A DNA stretch of 64,000 nt from NCBI GenBank assembly GCA_045576455.1, contig JAZNGM010000007.1, positions 69,287-133,286 of the forward strand, written 5' to 3'. Source of the stretch: RGIG4034 sp045576455. Its GTDB lineage: Bacteria; Bacillota; Clostridia; Lachnospirales; Lachnospiraceae. Shown one piece after another: positions 54,141-61,848 of this stretch. The position numbers were made by a program, and so were the translations under genes. The notes beneath the pieces were generated by a model, which searched no databases, was not told the origin of the DNA, and was given only the letters and a program-made list of their open reading frames with translations. Positions within the stretch are counted from its first letter, which is position 1, and each line of letters starts with the position of its first letter.

Positions 54141-55607
54141 ATATTCTTCAATAATTTCACGTTCGTTAAACGGATATTTCTGTCCTTTGATTTCCTGATA
54201 GTCTTCATGCCCTTTGCCAAGAAGTATAATAATGTCTCCGTCCTCGGCATGATCCATGCAGTATATAATGGCTTCTTTGCGGTCTTCAATTTCAATGTAT
54301 TTACCATTGCTTTTATGAAGTCCGATCTTGATATCATCATTAATCGCTGAAATCTCTTCGTCCCGCGGATTGTCGCAGGTAAGAACACTTAAGTCGGCCA
54401 TCTTGCCGCATAACTCGCCCATGGCATAACGGCGGAGTCTGGAACGGTTACCGCCACAGCCGTAAACACATATAATACGTTTCGGATTGTATTGTAAAAT
54501 GGTACTTAGTAAGCTTTCCACACTGGCTTCATTATGGGCATAGTCAATCATGATAGTGAAGCGTGGACTTACCGGAACAATTTCAACGCGTCCTTTTACC
54601 TGAACATCTTTTAATGCGTTTAGGGTTATGCCGTTATCAATGTTAAGGGCGTGTGCAACAGATAATGCCACGAGGGAATTATATACACTGAAATACCCCG
54701 GTACATTCGTTGCAACATGCTCATTCATAAGACCGGTCACATCATATTCCATACCGAGAACACCCGGCTGATGGACGAAAGTTACGTTGGTTGCCTGAAT
54801 ATCTGCCGGCTGCTTAGCGCCATACGTCATTATGCTGCAGGTATGTTCTTTCGTTACGCCGATATGTGCTTCGTCATCAACATTAATGATACCCAGTTTA
54901 CAACGTTGGAACAAAAGACTCTTACAATACAGGTATTCTTCCATGGAAGCGTGTTCGTTAGGACCGATGTGATCGGAACTGAAATTGGTAAATACCCCGA
55001 TGTCAAAAGTAAAACCGGCAACGCGGTCAAGTTTTAAGCCTTGGCTGGATACTTCCATTACGCAGTATTTGCATCCTTCCTCAACCATAATGGAGAAAAG
55101 GCGTTGTAACTCATAGCTTTCCGGAGTGGTATTGGCCGTTTTGTGTAATTTCCCGTTAATAACGGCACCGATAGTGCCGATGATGCCTACTTTCGCGCCG
55201 GTCGCATTTAAAATTGACTGGAGCATATAGGAAGTAGTTGTCTTACCCTTTGTACCTGTTATGCCGATAGTCGTAAGCTTTTTTGCCGGATGGTCAAAAT
55301 AGGCAGCAGAACAAATTGCAAGGGAATAACGGTTATTTTTTGCCCGTAAAAAAGTGGTGCCAGGATTGCCGGAAATCCATTCCTTAGGAATGTCGTGGTC
55401 TGTAAGAACCACGGAAGCACCTTTTTCAATTACTTCCGGAATAAGTTCATGGGAATCTCTGGTAGTTCCCTGAATACAGATAAACATACAATCCGGAATA
55501 ATCTTACGGGAATCATATATAATATCACTTATTTCTATATCTTCAAAAGAAGAGGCCGCATTAAGTACGGTATATTCAAGTTCGGATATAATCTGATTTA
55601 ATTTCAT
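54117..55607 (-). CDS. murE: UDP-MurNAc-tripeptide synthetase, meso-DAP type
   Basis: 496 residues. GITGTKGKTTTSYML is the ATP motif near residue 115. TCDNPRDEE carries the DNPR motif that marks meso-diaminopimelate-adding MurE. Its start overlaps the end of dapF by 4 bases, and dapF makes the substrate, so the two genes form one functional unit for the stem peptide. Confidence 0.94.
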   Translation of the reverse strand: MKLNQIISELEYTVLNAASSFEDIEISDIIYDSRKIIPDCMFICIQGTTRDSHELIPEVIEKGASVVLTDHDIPKEWISGNPGTTFLRAKNNRYSLAICSAAYFDHPAKKLTTIGITGTKGKTTTSYMLQSILNATGAKVGIIGTIGAVINGKLHKTANTTPESYELQRLFSIMVEEGCKYCVMEVSSQGLKLDRVAGFTFDIGVFTNFSSDHIGPNEHASMEEYLYCKSLLFQRCKLGIINVDDEAHIGVTKEHTCSIMTYGAKQPADIQATNVTFVHQPGVLGMEYDVTGLMNEHVATNVPGYFSVYNSLVALSVAHALNIDNGITLNALKDVQVKGRVEIVPVSPRFTIMIDYAHNEASVESLLSTILQYNPKRIICVYGCGGNRSRLRRYAMGELCGKMADLSVLTCDNPRDEEISAINDDIKIGLHKSNGKYIEIEDRKEAIIYCMDHAEDGDIIILLGKGHEDYQEIKGQKYPFNEREIIEEYAKGCPHA

Positions 55608-56455
55608 AAGGCAGGCACCTCGATTTCTGCTTCAAATACGGTATGGGATGGACCGGTCATAAGGACATGTCCGCTTTCTTCATCCCATTCAACAAGAAGA
55701 GGACCGCCAATCTGTTCAACCGTTACTTTGCGGTCACACATATCAAGTAAGATAGCCCCTACAACAGCAGTACAGCACCCGGTACCACATCCGATAGTTT
55801 CCCCTGTGCCACGTTCCCACTCGCGTATCTTAATGTAATCGCGGCTTACAAATTCCGCAAAGGTAACATTGGTGCGGTTAGGGAATAGGGTTGTCATATT
55901 TTCAAGTGCCGGACCGTATTTTGCCACATCAAGATTAGCAACGTCTTCAACGAAAGTTACCATATGGGGATTGCCCCATGACACGGCAGTTACATAAAAG
56001 GTTCTGTCGATAACTTCCACAGGCTGGTTGATAAATTCAGGTAAATCCGTAACCACCGGAATAATGGAGGTATTAAGTCTCGGAGCACCGATGTTAGCCT
56101 TAATATTAACGGCAAGACCATCTTGAACGGTTAAGAATACGTGCTGGATTCCACCGAGTGTTTCGATAAAGAGCTCCTCCTTATCCGTAAGCTTATGGTC
56201 GTACACATATTTTGAAACACTTCGTAAAGCATTACCACACATTTCGCCTTCCGAGCCGTCCGGATTAAATACACGCATCCTGAAATCTGCAACCTCAGAC
56301 GGACAGATGAGAATCATACCGTCTGAACCGACTGCAAAGTGCCGGTCGCTGATAAAGCGGGCAAGTTTGTTTAAGTCAGGCAAAGACTGGTGGATGGCAT
56401 CAATATAAACGTAGTCATTACCGTATGCCTGCATTTTCGTAAATTTTATTTTCAT
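55604..56455 (-). CDS. dapF: Diaminopimelate epimerase
   Basis: 283 residues from ATG 56455; an extension to 56536 lacks a site. The two catalytic cysteines are seen in GEMCGNALR near residue 75 and GCGTGCCTAVVGAI near 220. It converts LL- to meso-diaminopimelate. MKIKFTKMQAYGNDYVYID is a typical start. It is followed by murE with a 4-base overlap. Confidence 0.95.
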   Translation of the reverse strand: MKIKFTKMQAYGNDYVYIDAIHQSLPDLNKLARFISDRHFAVGSDGMILICPSEVADFRMRVFNPDGSEGEMCGNALRSVSKYVYDHKLTDKEELFIETLGGIQHVFLTVQDGLAVNIKANIGAPRLNTSIIPVVTDLPEFINQPVEVIDRTFYVTAVSWGNPHMVTFVEDVANLDVAKYGPALENMTTLFPNRTNVTFAEFVSRDYIKIREWERGTGETIGCGTGCCTAVVGAILLDMCDRKVTVEQIGGPLLVEWDEESGHVLMTGPSHTVFEAEIEVPAL

Positions 56456-56477
56456 AGTCAGTATCCTTTTTTGTATT

Positions 56478-57659
56478 TTATCCGTTAAGTGCCCTGTCAA
56501 GGTCTGCGATAATATCATCAGGATGTTCAAGGCCAATGGAAATACGGAGGAAAGTTTCCGTAATTCCTAACTTCTGACGGGTTTCTTCTTTTAATGATTC
56601 GTGTGTCTGGGTTCTTGGGTACGTAATTAAAGTTTCTGTTCCTCCAAGACTTTCCGCAAACATAATCATATCTACATCATTAAGTAACTTCTCTACGGTT
56701 TCAAAACTGTCTACGTTAAAAGAAATCATGCCGCCAAAACCGGTCGTCTGCTTCTTGGTAATCTCATACTGCGGATGATCTTCAAAGCCTACGTAATATA
56801 CTTTTGTAACCTTTTTCTGGCTTCGTAACCAATGGGCTACCTTCATAGCATTTTCATTGTGGCGGTCCATTCTTAACTGTAAAGTTTTAAGACCACGTAA
56901 CAGTAACCAGGAATCAAGGGAAGCAAGACCGTTACCATGGGACTTTAACTGTAATCTCATATGGTCTGCAAGTTCCTGTGTATTAACAACCACGATACCG
57001 GCAATAACGTCGTTATGACCACAGATGTATTTGGTCGCACTGTGTACAACGGCATCGGCACCCAGCTTGAGCGGCTTCTGGAAGTAAGGTGTTAAGAAGG
57101 TGTTGTCTACAATCGTAAGTGCACCGACTTCCTTGGCAAGCTTGGATATAGCTTCAATATCCGCTACCTTCATCATTGGGTTGGTAGGGGTTTCTATAAA
57201 TACAATTCTTGTCTTATCCGTAAGATTTGCTTTTACCTCTTCAATATTGCACATATCAACATAAGTAAAAGTACAACCGTATTTTGTGAAGATGTCCTCA
57301 CCGATACGGTAAGTGCCGCCGTATATATCGTCGGTTAAGAGTACGTGGTCACCCGGATTTAATATCGTAAAGAGTGCCATGTTGGCAGCCTGCCCACTGG
57401 AAAGGGCAAATCCTTCCAGACCTTCTTCCAAAATCGCCATGGTACGTTCAAGTTCCTGGCGGGTAGGATTTTGTAAACGGGAGTAATCATAGCCCGTGGA
57501 ATTAAAAAGACCTTTATGTCTGAATGTTGCTGTCTGATAAATAGGGAAACTAACGGCACCCGTTATAGGGTCGTTCCCCAATGCACCATGGATGGCACGT
57601 GATTCAAAATGTAAATTTTCTTTCTTGTCATAATCGGTAAAGTTACTGAAATTCTTCAT
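56478..57659 (-). CDS. Cystathionine gamma-synthase/lyase (PLP trans-sulfuration enzyme)
   Basis: 393 residues, from ATG 57659 with GGAGG. PLP lysine lies in VVHSATKYICGHNDVIAG near residue 200, and the PLP-phosphate segment SSGQAANMALF and FIETPTNPMMKVADI are typical. Whether it is MetB, MetC/MccB or a gamma-lyase cannot be decided by eye. It precedes dapF by 22 bases on the minus strand. Confidence 0.85.
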   Translation of the reverse strand: MKNFSNFTDYDKKENLHFESRAIHGALGNDPITGAVSFPIYQTATFRHKGLFNSTGYDYSRLQNPTRQELERTMAILEEGLEGFALSSGQAANMALFTILNPGDHVLLTDDIYGGTYRIGEDIFTKYGCTFTYVDMCNIEEVKANLTDKTRIVFIETPTNPMMKVADIEAISKLAKEVGALTIVDNTFLTPYFQKPLKLGADAVVHSATKYICGHNDVIAGIVVVNTQELADHMRLQLKSHGNGLASLDSWLLLRGLKTLQLRMDRHNENAMKVAHWLRSQKKVTKVYYVGFEDHPQYEITKKQTTGFGGMISFNVDSFETVEKLLNDVDMIMFAESLGGTETLITYPRTQTHESLKEETRQKLGITETFLRISIGLEHPDDIIADLDRALNG

Positions 57660-57693
57660 GTTAACCTCCATTCTCAAACCCTTTTATACTTGT

Positions 57694-57722
57694 ATTATAA
57701 CCAACATTTTTTGCATATTCAA
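57694..57722 (-). promoter_or_regulatory. Sigma-A promoter of the trans-sulfuration gene operon
   Basis: On the minus strand TTGAAT (57722-57717), 17-base spacer, TATAAT (57699-57694), before the start at 57659. No SAM riboswitch or T-box features were seen in the 154-base intergenic region. Confidence 0.8.
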
Positions 57723-57743
57723 ACTAAAATAATGCTGTTTATG

Positions 57744-57773
57744 TTGCAAATAGTGCTATAAAGAGCGTATAGT
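57744..57773 (+). promoter_or_regulatory. Sigma-A-like promoter of the AraC gene
   Basis: TTGCAA (57744-57749), 18-base spacer, TATAGT (57768-57773), divergent from the promoter at 57694. Confidence 0.6.
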
Positions 57774-57813
57774 GGAACTAATAGAAATTTATGTACAAGG
57801 ATTAGGGTAAAAA

Positions 57814-58713
57814 ATGCGCAAATACGAGAAAAAAGGATACCTTACAGGGGACTTTAAAATATTCCATTTAAGTACCTGTGAGAAGAAGGATTTTGAATAT
57901 CACTATCATGATTTTGATAAGATAGTTATCTTTGTAAAGGGAAATGTTACCTATAGCGTAGAGGGAATGAACTATAAGTTGGCGCCGTATGATATTGTTC
58001 TTGTGCGTGCGGGACAGGTACATAGACCTGTCGTACATGATGCGTCGGAATATGAGAGAATTATTATATATATTTCTCCGCAGTTTATAGAGCACTACCG
58101 TAATGAAGAGTATGATTTGAGCGATTGTTTTAAAAAGGCGGAAGAGGAAAAAACCTCCGTATTCAGAAAACTTTCCATGAAGAAGAGTATCCTTTACCGG
58201 ACTATGGCGGAACTTGAGAATTCTTTTCATGATGAGGGGTATGCTTCAAAGCTGCATCAGGAGGTACTCTTTTTAAACTTTATGATACAGCTTAACCGGG
58301 CGGTCTTGGAGAATTCGATAGACTACCGTAAAACGGATGCTTCCAATATGCAGATTCTGAATATTGTTTCCTATATGAACCGTCACCTGACGGAGAGCTT
58401 AAGCGTGGAAACGATTGCCGAGCATTTTTATATAAACCGGTATTATCTGATGCATCTTTTTAAAGAGGAAACGGGGGACACCATCGGCAACTATATAACA
58501 AATAAACGTCTTATACTGGCGCGCCGGATGATTGCGGAAGGAAAGCCGGTGACGCAGGCATGCTATGAAGCGGGTTTTACCAGCTATTCCAATTTTTCGC
58601 GGGCATATAAAAAATGCTTTGGGGAAACAGCGGGACAAAAGACACGGGGCACCTTAAAAGAGGATGGCAGGGAATTAAGTGTGGTAGAAAAACAGGAGCT
58701 TATGGAAGAATAG
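57814..58713 (+). CDS. AraC family transcriptional regulator
   Basis: 299 residues. An N-terminal cupin sensor (HYHDFDKIVIFVKGNVTYSV) and a C-terminal double helix-turn-helix (VETIAEHFYINRYYLMHLFK, CYEAGFTSYSNFSRAYKKCF) are clear. It is transcribed away from the trans-sulfuration gene and toward the ABC operon; its target could be either. The ligand is unknown. Confidence 0.88.
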   Translation: MRKYEKKGYLTGDFKIFHLSTCEKKDFEYHYHDFDKIVIFVKGNVTYSVEGMNYKLAPYDIVLVRAGQVHRPVVHDASEYERIIIYISPQFIEHYRNEEYDLSDCFKKAEEEKTSVFRKLSMKKSILYRTMAELENSFHDEGYASKLHQEVLFLNFMIQLNRAVLENSIDYRKTDASNMQILNIVSYMNRHLTESLSVETIAEHFYINRYYLMHLFKEETGDTIGNYITNKRLILARRMIAEGKPVTQACYEAGFTSYSNFSRAYKKCFGETAGQKTRGTLKEDGRELSVVEKQELMEE

Positions 58714-58739
58714 TATGCGTAAGATGAATAAAGGAGTAT

Positions 58740-58793
58740 GCAACTTACCCGGTTTATTTGTAACTTGACGGTGGATTTTGGTAACTTGCCGAT
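58740..58793 (+). promoter_or_regulatory. Three phased direct repeats, candidate LytTR operator
   Basis: GCAACTTACCCGG at 58740, GTAACTTGACGGT at 58760 and GTAACTTGCCGAT at 58781 share GYAACTTRMC and are spaced 20 and 21 bases apart, about two helical turns. LytTR proteins bind paired direct repeats with about 21-base spacing. A possible -35 TTGAAA begins at 58800. The LytTR gene is at 60810. Confidence 0.55.
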
Positions 58794-58843
58794 AATCGCT
58801 TGAAACTATCCCGTTTTTTGTATAGGGTATAAAAGCGGACAAG

Positions 58844-58899
58844 AGAAAGGATATAACAGAAAGAATATAACAGAAAGAATATAAAAGAAAGAATATAGT
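58844..58899. repeat. 4 x 14-base tandem repeat before the ABC operon
   Basis: Four near-identical units AGAAAGAATATAAC (starting 58844, 58858, 58872 and 58886), in the likely leader between the promoter region and the ribosome binding site. Confidence 0.85.
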
Positions 58900-58916
58900 A
58901 GGAAGGAAACGACGTG

Positions 58917-59861
58917 ATGGATAAAATGATAGAAGTTAAAAATCTCAAAAAGACTTTCGGTGACATAAGGGCTGTAGATGATATCAGCTTTTCTGTGGAA
59001 GCCGGGGAACTGTTTGGATTTCTTGGTGTAAACGGTGCCGGGAAGTCAACCACTATAAATATGTTAAGCACTATATATGAGCCGACAGAAGGAACGGTTA
59101 AAATATGTGGGTTTGATGTGAAAAAGGATGCCGATAAGGTCAGACGTAAAATTGGTGTGGTAGGACAGGGAAACAGTCTTGACAAGCTGCTTACGGTAAA
59201 AGAGAACCTTATGGTGCGGGGAAGCTTTTATGAGTCTGACAAGAAGGCGCTTAAGAAGCGTCTATTAGAAGTAGCAGAAATATTAGAACTTGGTGATGTT
59301 ATTGACAGAAGATACGGTATGCTCTCCGGTGGACAGAAAAGAAGATGTGAGGTGGCAAAGGCACTTATGAATACACCGGAATTACTGTTCCTTGATGAGC
59401 CGACAACGGGACTTGACCCGGCTACCAGAAAAAGTCTTTGGTCTTCTCTTACAGTACTCCGTAAGGAAACCAATATGACCATTTTCCTTACAACACACTA
59501 TATGGAGGAAGCGGCTAGAGCAACCAACATTGCCATCATAGATAAAGGCAAGCTGCTTGAGTACGGAACACCATTTGACTTAAAGGAAAGATTTGCCAAA
59601 GATAAGCTTTTCTTAATACCGGAGGATATGGAAAATGTAAGAAGAAAGCTTGATGCAAGCAACATTGTATATAAGGTAAAGGATAATAAGCTTTCCCTGA
59701 CCATAGAAAATACCATGGCATCGCTTCCAATTGTTGATATGTTAAAAGAGGATATCAGCGGTTTTGAAGTGATACAGGGTTCCATGGATGATGTGTTTTT
59801 AAATGTGACGGGAAGAAGCCTTGAGGGACAGGAGGAAAATAAAGATGAAAGCATTAACTAG
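58917..59861 (+). CDS. ABC transporter ATP-binding protein, DrrA type
   Basis: 314 residues. Walker A GVNGAGKSTT near residue 40, signature LSGGQKRR near 138 and Walker B LLFLDEPTTG near 158 are intact. The C-terminal region (about 225-300) is the DrrA-type extension seen in drug or peptide exporters. GGAAGG precedes the start. The permease gene overlaps its end by 17 bases, and a LytTR-DUF3021 pair follows, a known arrangement in which the regulator controls the exporter. Confidence 0.92.
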   Translation: MDKMIEVKNLKKTFGDIRAVDDISFSVEAGELFGFLGVNGAGKSTTINMLSTIYEPTEGTVKICGFDVKKDADKVRRKIGVVGQGNSLDKLLTVKENLMVRGSFYESDKKALKKRLLEVAEILELGDVIDRRYGMLSGGQKRRCEVAKALMNTPELLFLDEPTTGLDPATRKSLWSSLTVLRKETNMTIFLTTHYMEEAARATNIAIIDKGKLLEYGTPFDLKERFAKDKLFLIPEDMENVRRKLDASNIVYKVKDNKLSLTIENTMASLPIVDMLKEDISGFEVIQGSMDDVFLNVTGRSLEGQEENKDESIN

Positions 59862-60762
59862 TTTTGTAAGAAGAAATTGCATGAATTATTTCCGTGACCG
59901 TTCAGCAGTATTCTTTTCCCTGCTATCGATGTTTATTGTTATTATGCTTATGGTGGTATTTATTGGAGATATGAACGTCCAGTCTATCGTGAACCTGTTA
60001 GGTGAATACGGTGGGGAAGGAAGAGATGCGGCAGCGGATAAAAACAATGCACAAGTGTTGGAGATTATGTGGATGACAGCAGGTCTTGTAGTGGTAAATG
60101 CGGTTATGGTTACCCTTACCATGATAGGACATATGATAGAGGATGCCGCAGCAGGCAAACAGGCAAGCTTTTTTGTGGCACCGGTAAGCCGTTATACCAT
60201 TACCATGGGCTATATCCTTGCATCCGTGCTGGTAGGTATTTTTATGTGTGTGTTAACGGTTGTGGTAGCACAGATATACGTGGTTGCTATCGGTGGAAGT
60301 GTTCTTGGTGTCATGGACTTTATTAAGATATTGGGTATTATTGTGTTAACGGTATTTACATCTTCAAGTCTTATGTTTTTGCTGGCGGTATTTGTATCGA
60401 CGGAAAGTGCATGGGGCGGACTCGGAACTACAATAGGAACGCTGGTGGGCTTTTTTGGTGGTATATATCTTCCGATAGGAGCACTTCCTGGGGGCGTTGA
60501 TGTTGTGGTTAAAGCATTGCCGGTTCTGCATGAATGTGCAATGCTTAGGGAGATTTTTACGAAAGACATTATCGAGAAAACCTTTAGCGGTCCGGCAGCA
60601 CAGGTCATCCCTATGTATAAAGAGGAAATGGGAGTCACGGTTGAAATGTTTGGTAAGACAGCCACGCCGTTGTTCCAGACATTGTTTATATTAGGGTATG
60701 GTGTACTTGCATTTATTGTAGCTACTGTTATTATAAATAAAAAAGGGGCAAGAGACAGATAA
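59845..60762 (+). CDS. ABC-2 type permease
   Basis: 305 residues with about six membrane segments (FFSLLSMFIVIMLMVVFIG; LVVVNAVMVTLTMIGHM; VLVGIFMCVLTVVVAQIYV; IIVLTVFTSSSLMFLLAVFV; GTLVGFFGGIYLPIG; LFILGYGVLAFIVATVIIN). ATG 59845 follows GGAGG by nine bases. It pairs with the ATPase before it; the substrate is unknown. Confidence 0.88.
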   Translation: MKALTSFVRRNCMNYFRDRSAVFFSLLSMFIVIMLMVVFIGDMNVQSIVNLLGEYGGEGRDAAADKNNAQVLEIMWMTAGLVVVNAVMVTLTMIGHMIEDAAAGKQASFFVAPVSRYTITMGYILASVLVGIFMCVLTVVVAQIYVVAIGGSVLGVMDFIKILGIIVLTVFTSSSLMFLLAVFVSTESAWGGLGTTIGTLVGFFGGIYLPIGALPGGVDVVVKALPVLHECAMLREIFTKDIIEKTFSGPAAQVIPMYKEEMGVTVEMFGKTATPLFQTLFILGYGVLAFIVATVIINKKGARDR

Positions 60763-60809
60763 TAAGTTCCCGGTATCGGGATACATATCGGAACAGGAGT
60801 AAAGGGTAA

Positions 60810-61247
60810 ATGAAAATAATTATCGAAGAATGTATGCCCGGCGAAGAGGATAGCATTACTATACGTTGTGCACATATGGATGAATCCATGCTATCGCTGA
60901 TTAATTCCCTAAAGACCGGCATTAATAAGCTTGCGGTTTCAAAAGACGGACAAATCAGTTTCCTTGAATACAAGGAAGTCTATTATTTTGAAGCCGTGGA
61001 TAATAAGGTTTTTGTCTATACGCAGAATGAAGTGTATGAAACGCGCCATAAACTGTACGAGATTGAAGAGCAATATTGCCGCTACGGTTTTATACGTATT
61101 TCAAAATCCATTGTAGTGAGCCTTATGAAGATAAAGAGATTAAGTCCGGCATTTAACGGACGGTTTGAAGCACTTCTTAAAAATAATGAGAAGGTTATTG
61201 TCTCAAGACAGTATGTTCCTTCGTTAAAAGAAAAACTGGGAGTTTAG
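60810..61247 (+). CDS. LytTR family DNA-binding regulator
   Basis: 145 residues. The C-terminal two thirds are a LytTR domain (ISFLEYKEVYYFEAVDNKVF, YGFIRISKSIVVSLMKIKRL, VSRQYVPSLKEKL). There is no receiver domain, so it is not a classic two-component regulator. It is adjacent to a DUF3021 membrane protein, the layout of LytTR regulatory systems where the membrane protein inhibits the regulator. Candidate binding repeats lie at 58740-58793. Confidence 0.9.
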   Translation: MKIIIEECMPGEEDSITIRCAHMDESMLSLINSLKTGINKLAVSKDGQISFLEYKEVYYFEAVDNKVFVYTQNEVYETRHKLYEIEEQYCRYGFIRISKSIVVSLMKIKRLSPAFNGRFEALLKNNEKVIVSRQYVPSLKEKLGV

Positions 61248-61256
61248 GAGGCCGCC

Positions 61257-61703
61257 ATGAGTAAAAAAGAAATAATTACGGATAAAATAAAAGAAATATT
61301 TTTTACCTTTGTATGTGTAACGACCTCTGTCGTATTTGCCAATGCGTTATATATACAAATTTTTTACGGACCGGGTACGCTTGTTGAAATGGAGAATTAC
61401 TGGATAATTCTTATATTATCTTTCCTTACTTCGCTTTGTAACCTGATATATCCTGCAAGAGAGGTTTCGAAAAAGACGGGTATAGTACTCACCCTTATAC
61501 ATTTTGTTTTGGTAACAGCTATTGTATTGGGATTTGGTTCCTATATGAAATGGTATGAGTTTAATGATCCGTTAATGTTCGTATCTATGGTGTTGTTTAT
61601 TGCACTGATTTTTGCTGCGGTATATGTAATGGTATATATAAGAAATAAAAAAATGGCAAACAGAATGAATGAGTGCCTGAAACAGTTTACGGATGAGCTA
61701 TAA
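61257..61703 (+). CDS. DUF3021 membrane protein
   Basis: 148 residues with four membrane helices (FVCVTTSVVFANALYIQIFY; YWIILILSFLTSLCNLIY; IVLTLIHFVLVTAIVLGFG; LMFVSMVLFIALIFAAVYVM), typical of DUF3021. It begins 9 bases after the LytTR gene with GGAGG. By analogy with LytTR regulatory systems it probably holds or inhibits the LytTR protein until a signal arrives. Confidence 0.85.
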   Translation: MSKKEIITDKIKEIFFTFVCVTTSVVFANALYIQIFYGPGTLVEMENYWIILILSFLTSLCNLIYPAREVSKKTGIVLTLIHFVLVTAIVLGFGSYMKWYEFNDPLMFVSMVLFIALIFAAVYVMVYIRNKKMANRMNECLKQFTDEL

Positions 61704-61775
61704 GCAATTTGCAATTAAGCAATAAACAATTGAGCAATAAACAATTGAGCAATAACCGTTGCGGATGAGTTATAA
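61703..61775. repeat. 15-base tandem repeat after the DUF3021 gene
   Basis: Units AGCAATTTGCAATTA (61703), AGCAATAAACAATTG (61718 and 61733, identical) and AGCAATAACCGTTG (61748). GGATGAGCTATAA at 61691 and GGATGAGTTATAA at 61763 flank it, so the end of the gene itself seems duplicated. Confidence 0.8.
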
Positions 61776-61848
61776 AGTTATTGCAACAAAGCGTAAAAAG
61801 TGATACATTTTCTTTATTGAGTGCACATTTTAGAAATGAGGAAAGACG

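Noticed and set aside
57660..57813. SAM riboswitch or T-box before the trans-sulfuration gene
   Set aside because: The gap is only 154 bases, shared with a divergent gene, and shows no conserved leader stems.
60210..60875. 221-codon minus-strand ORF across the ABC permease
   Set aside because: Shadow ORF opposite a membrane protein gene; no start signal.
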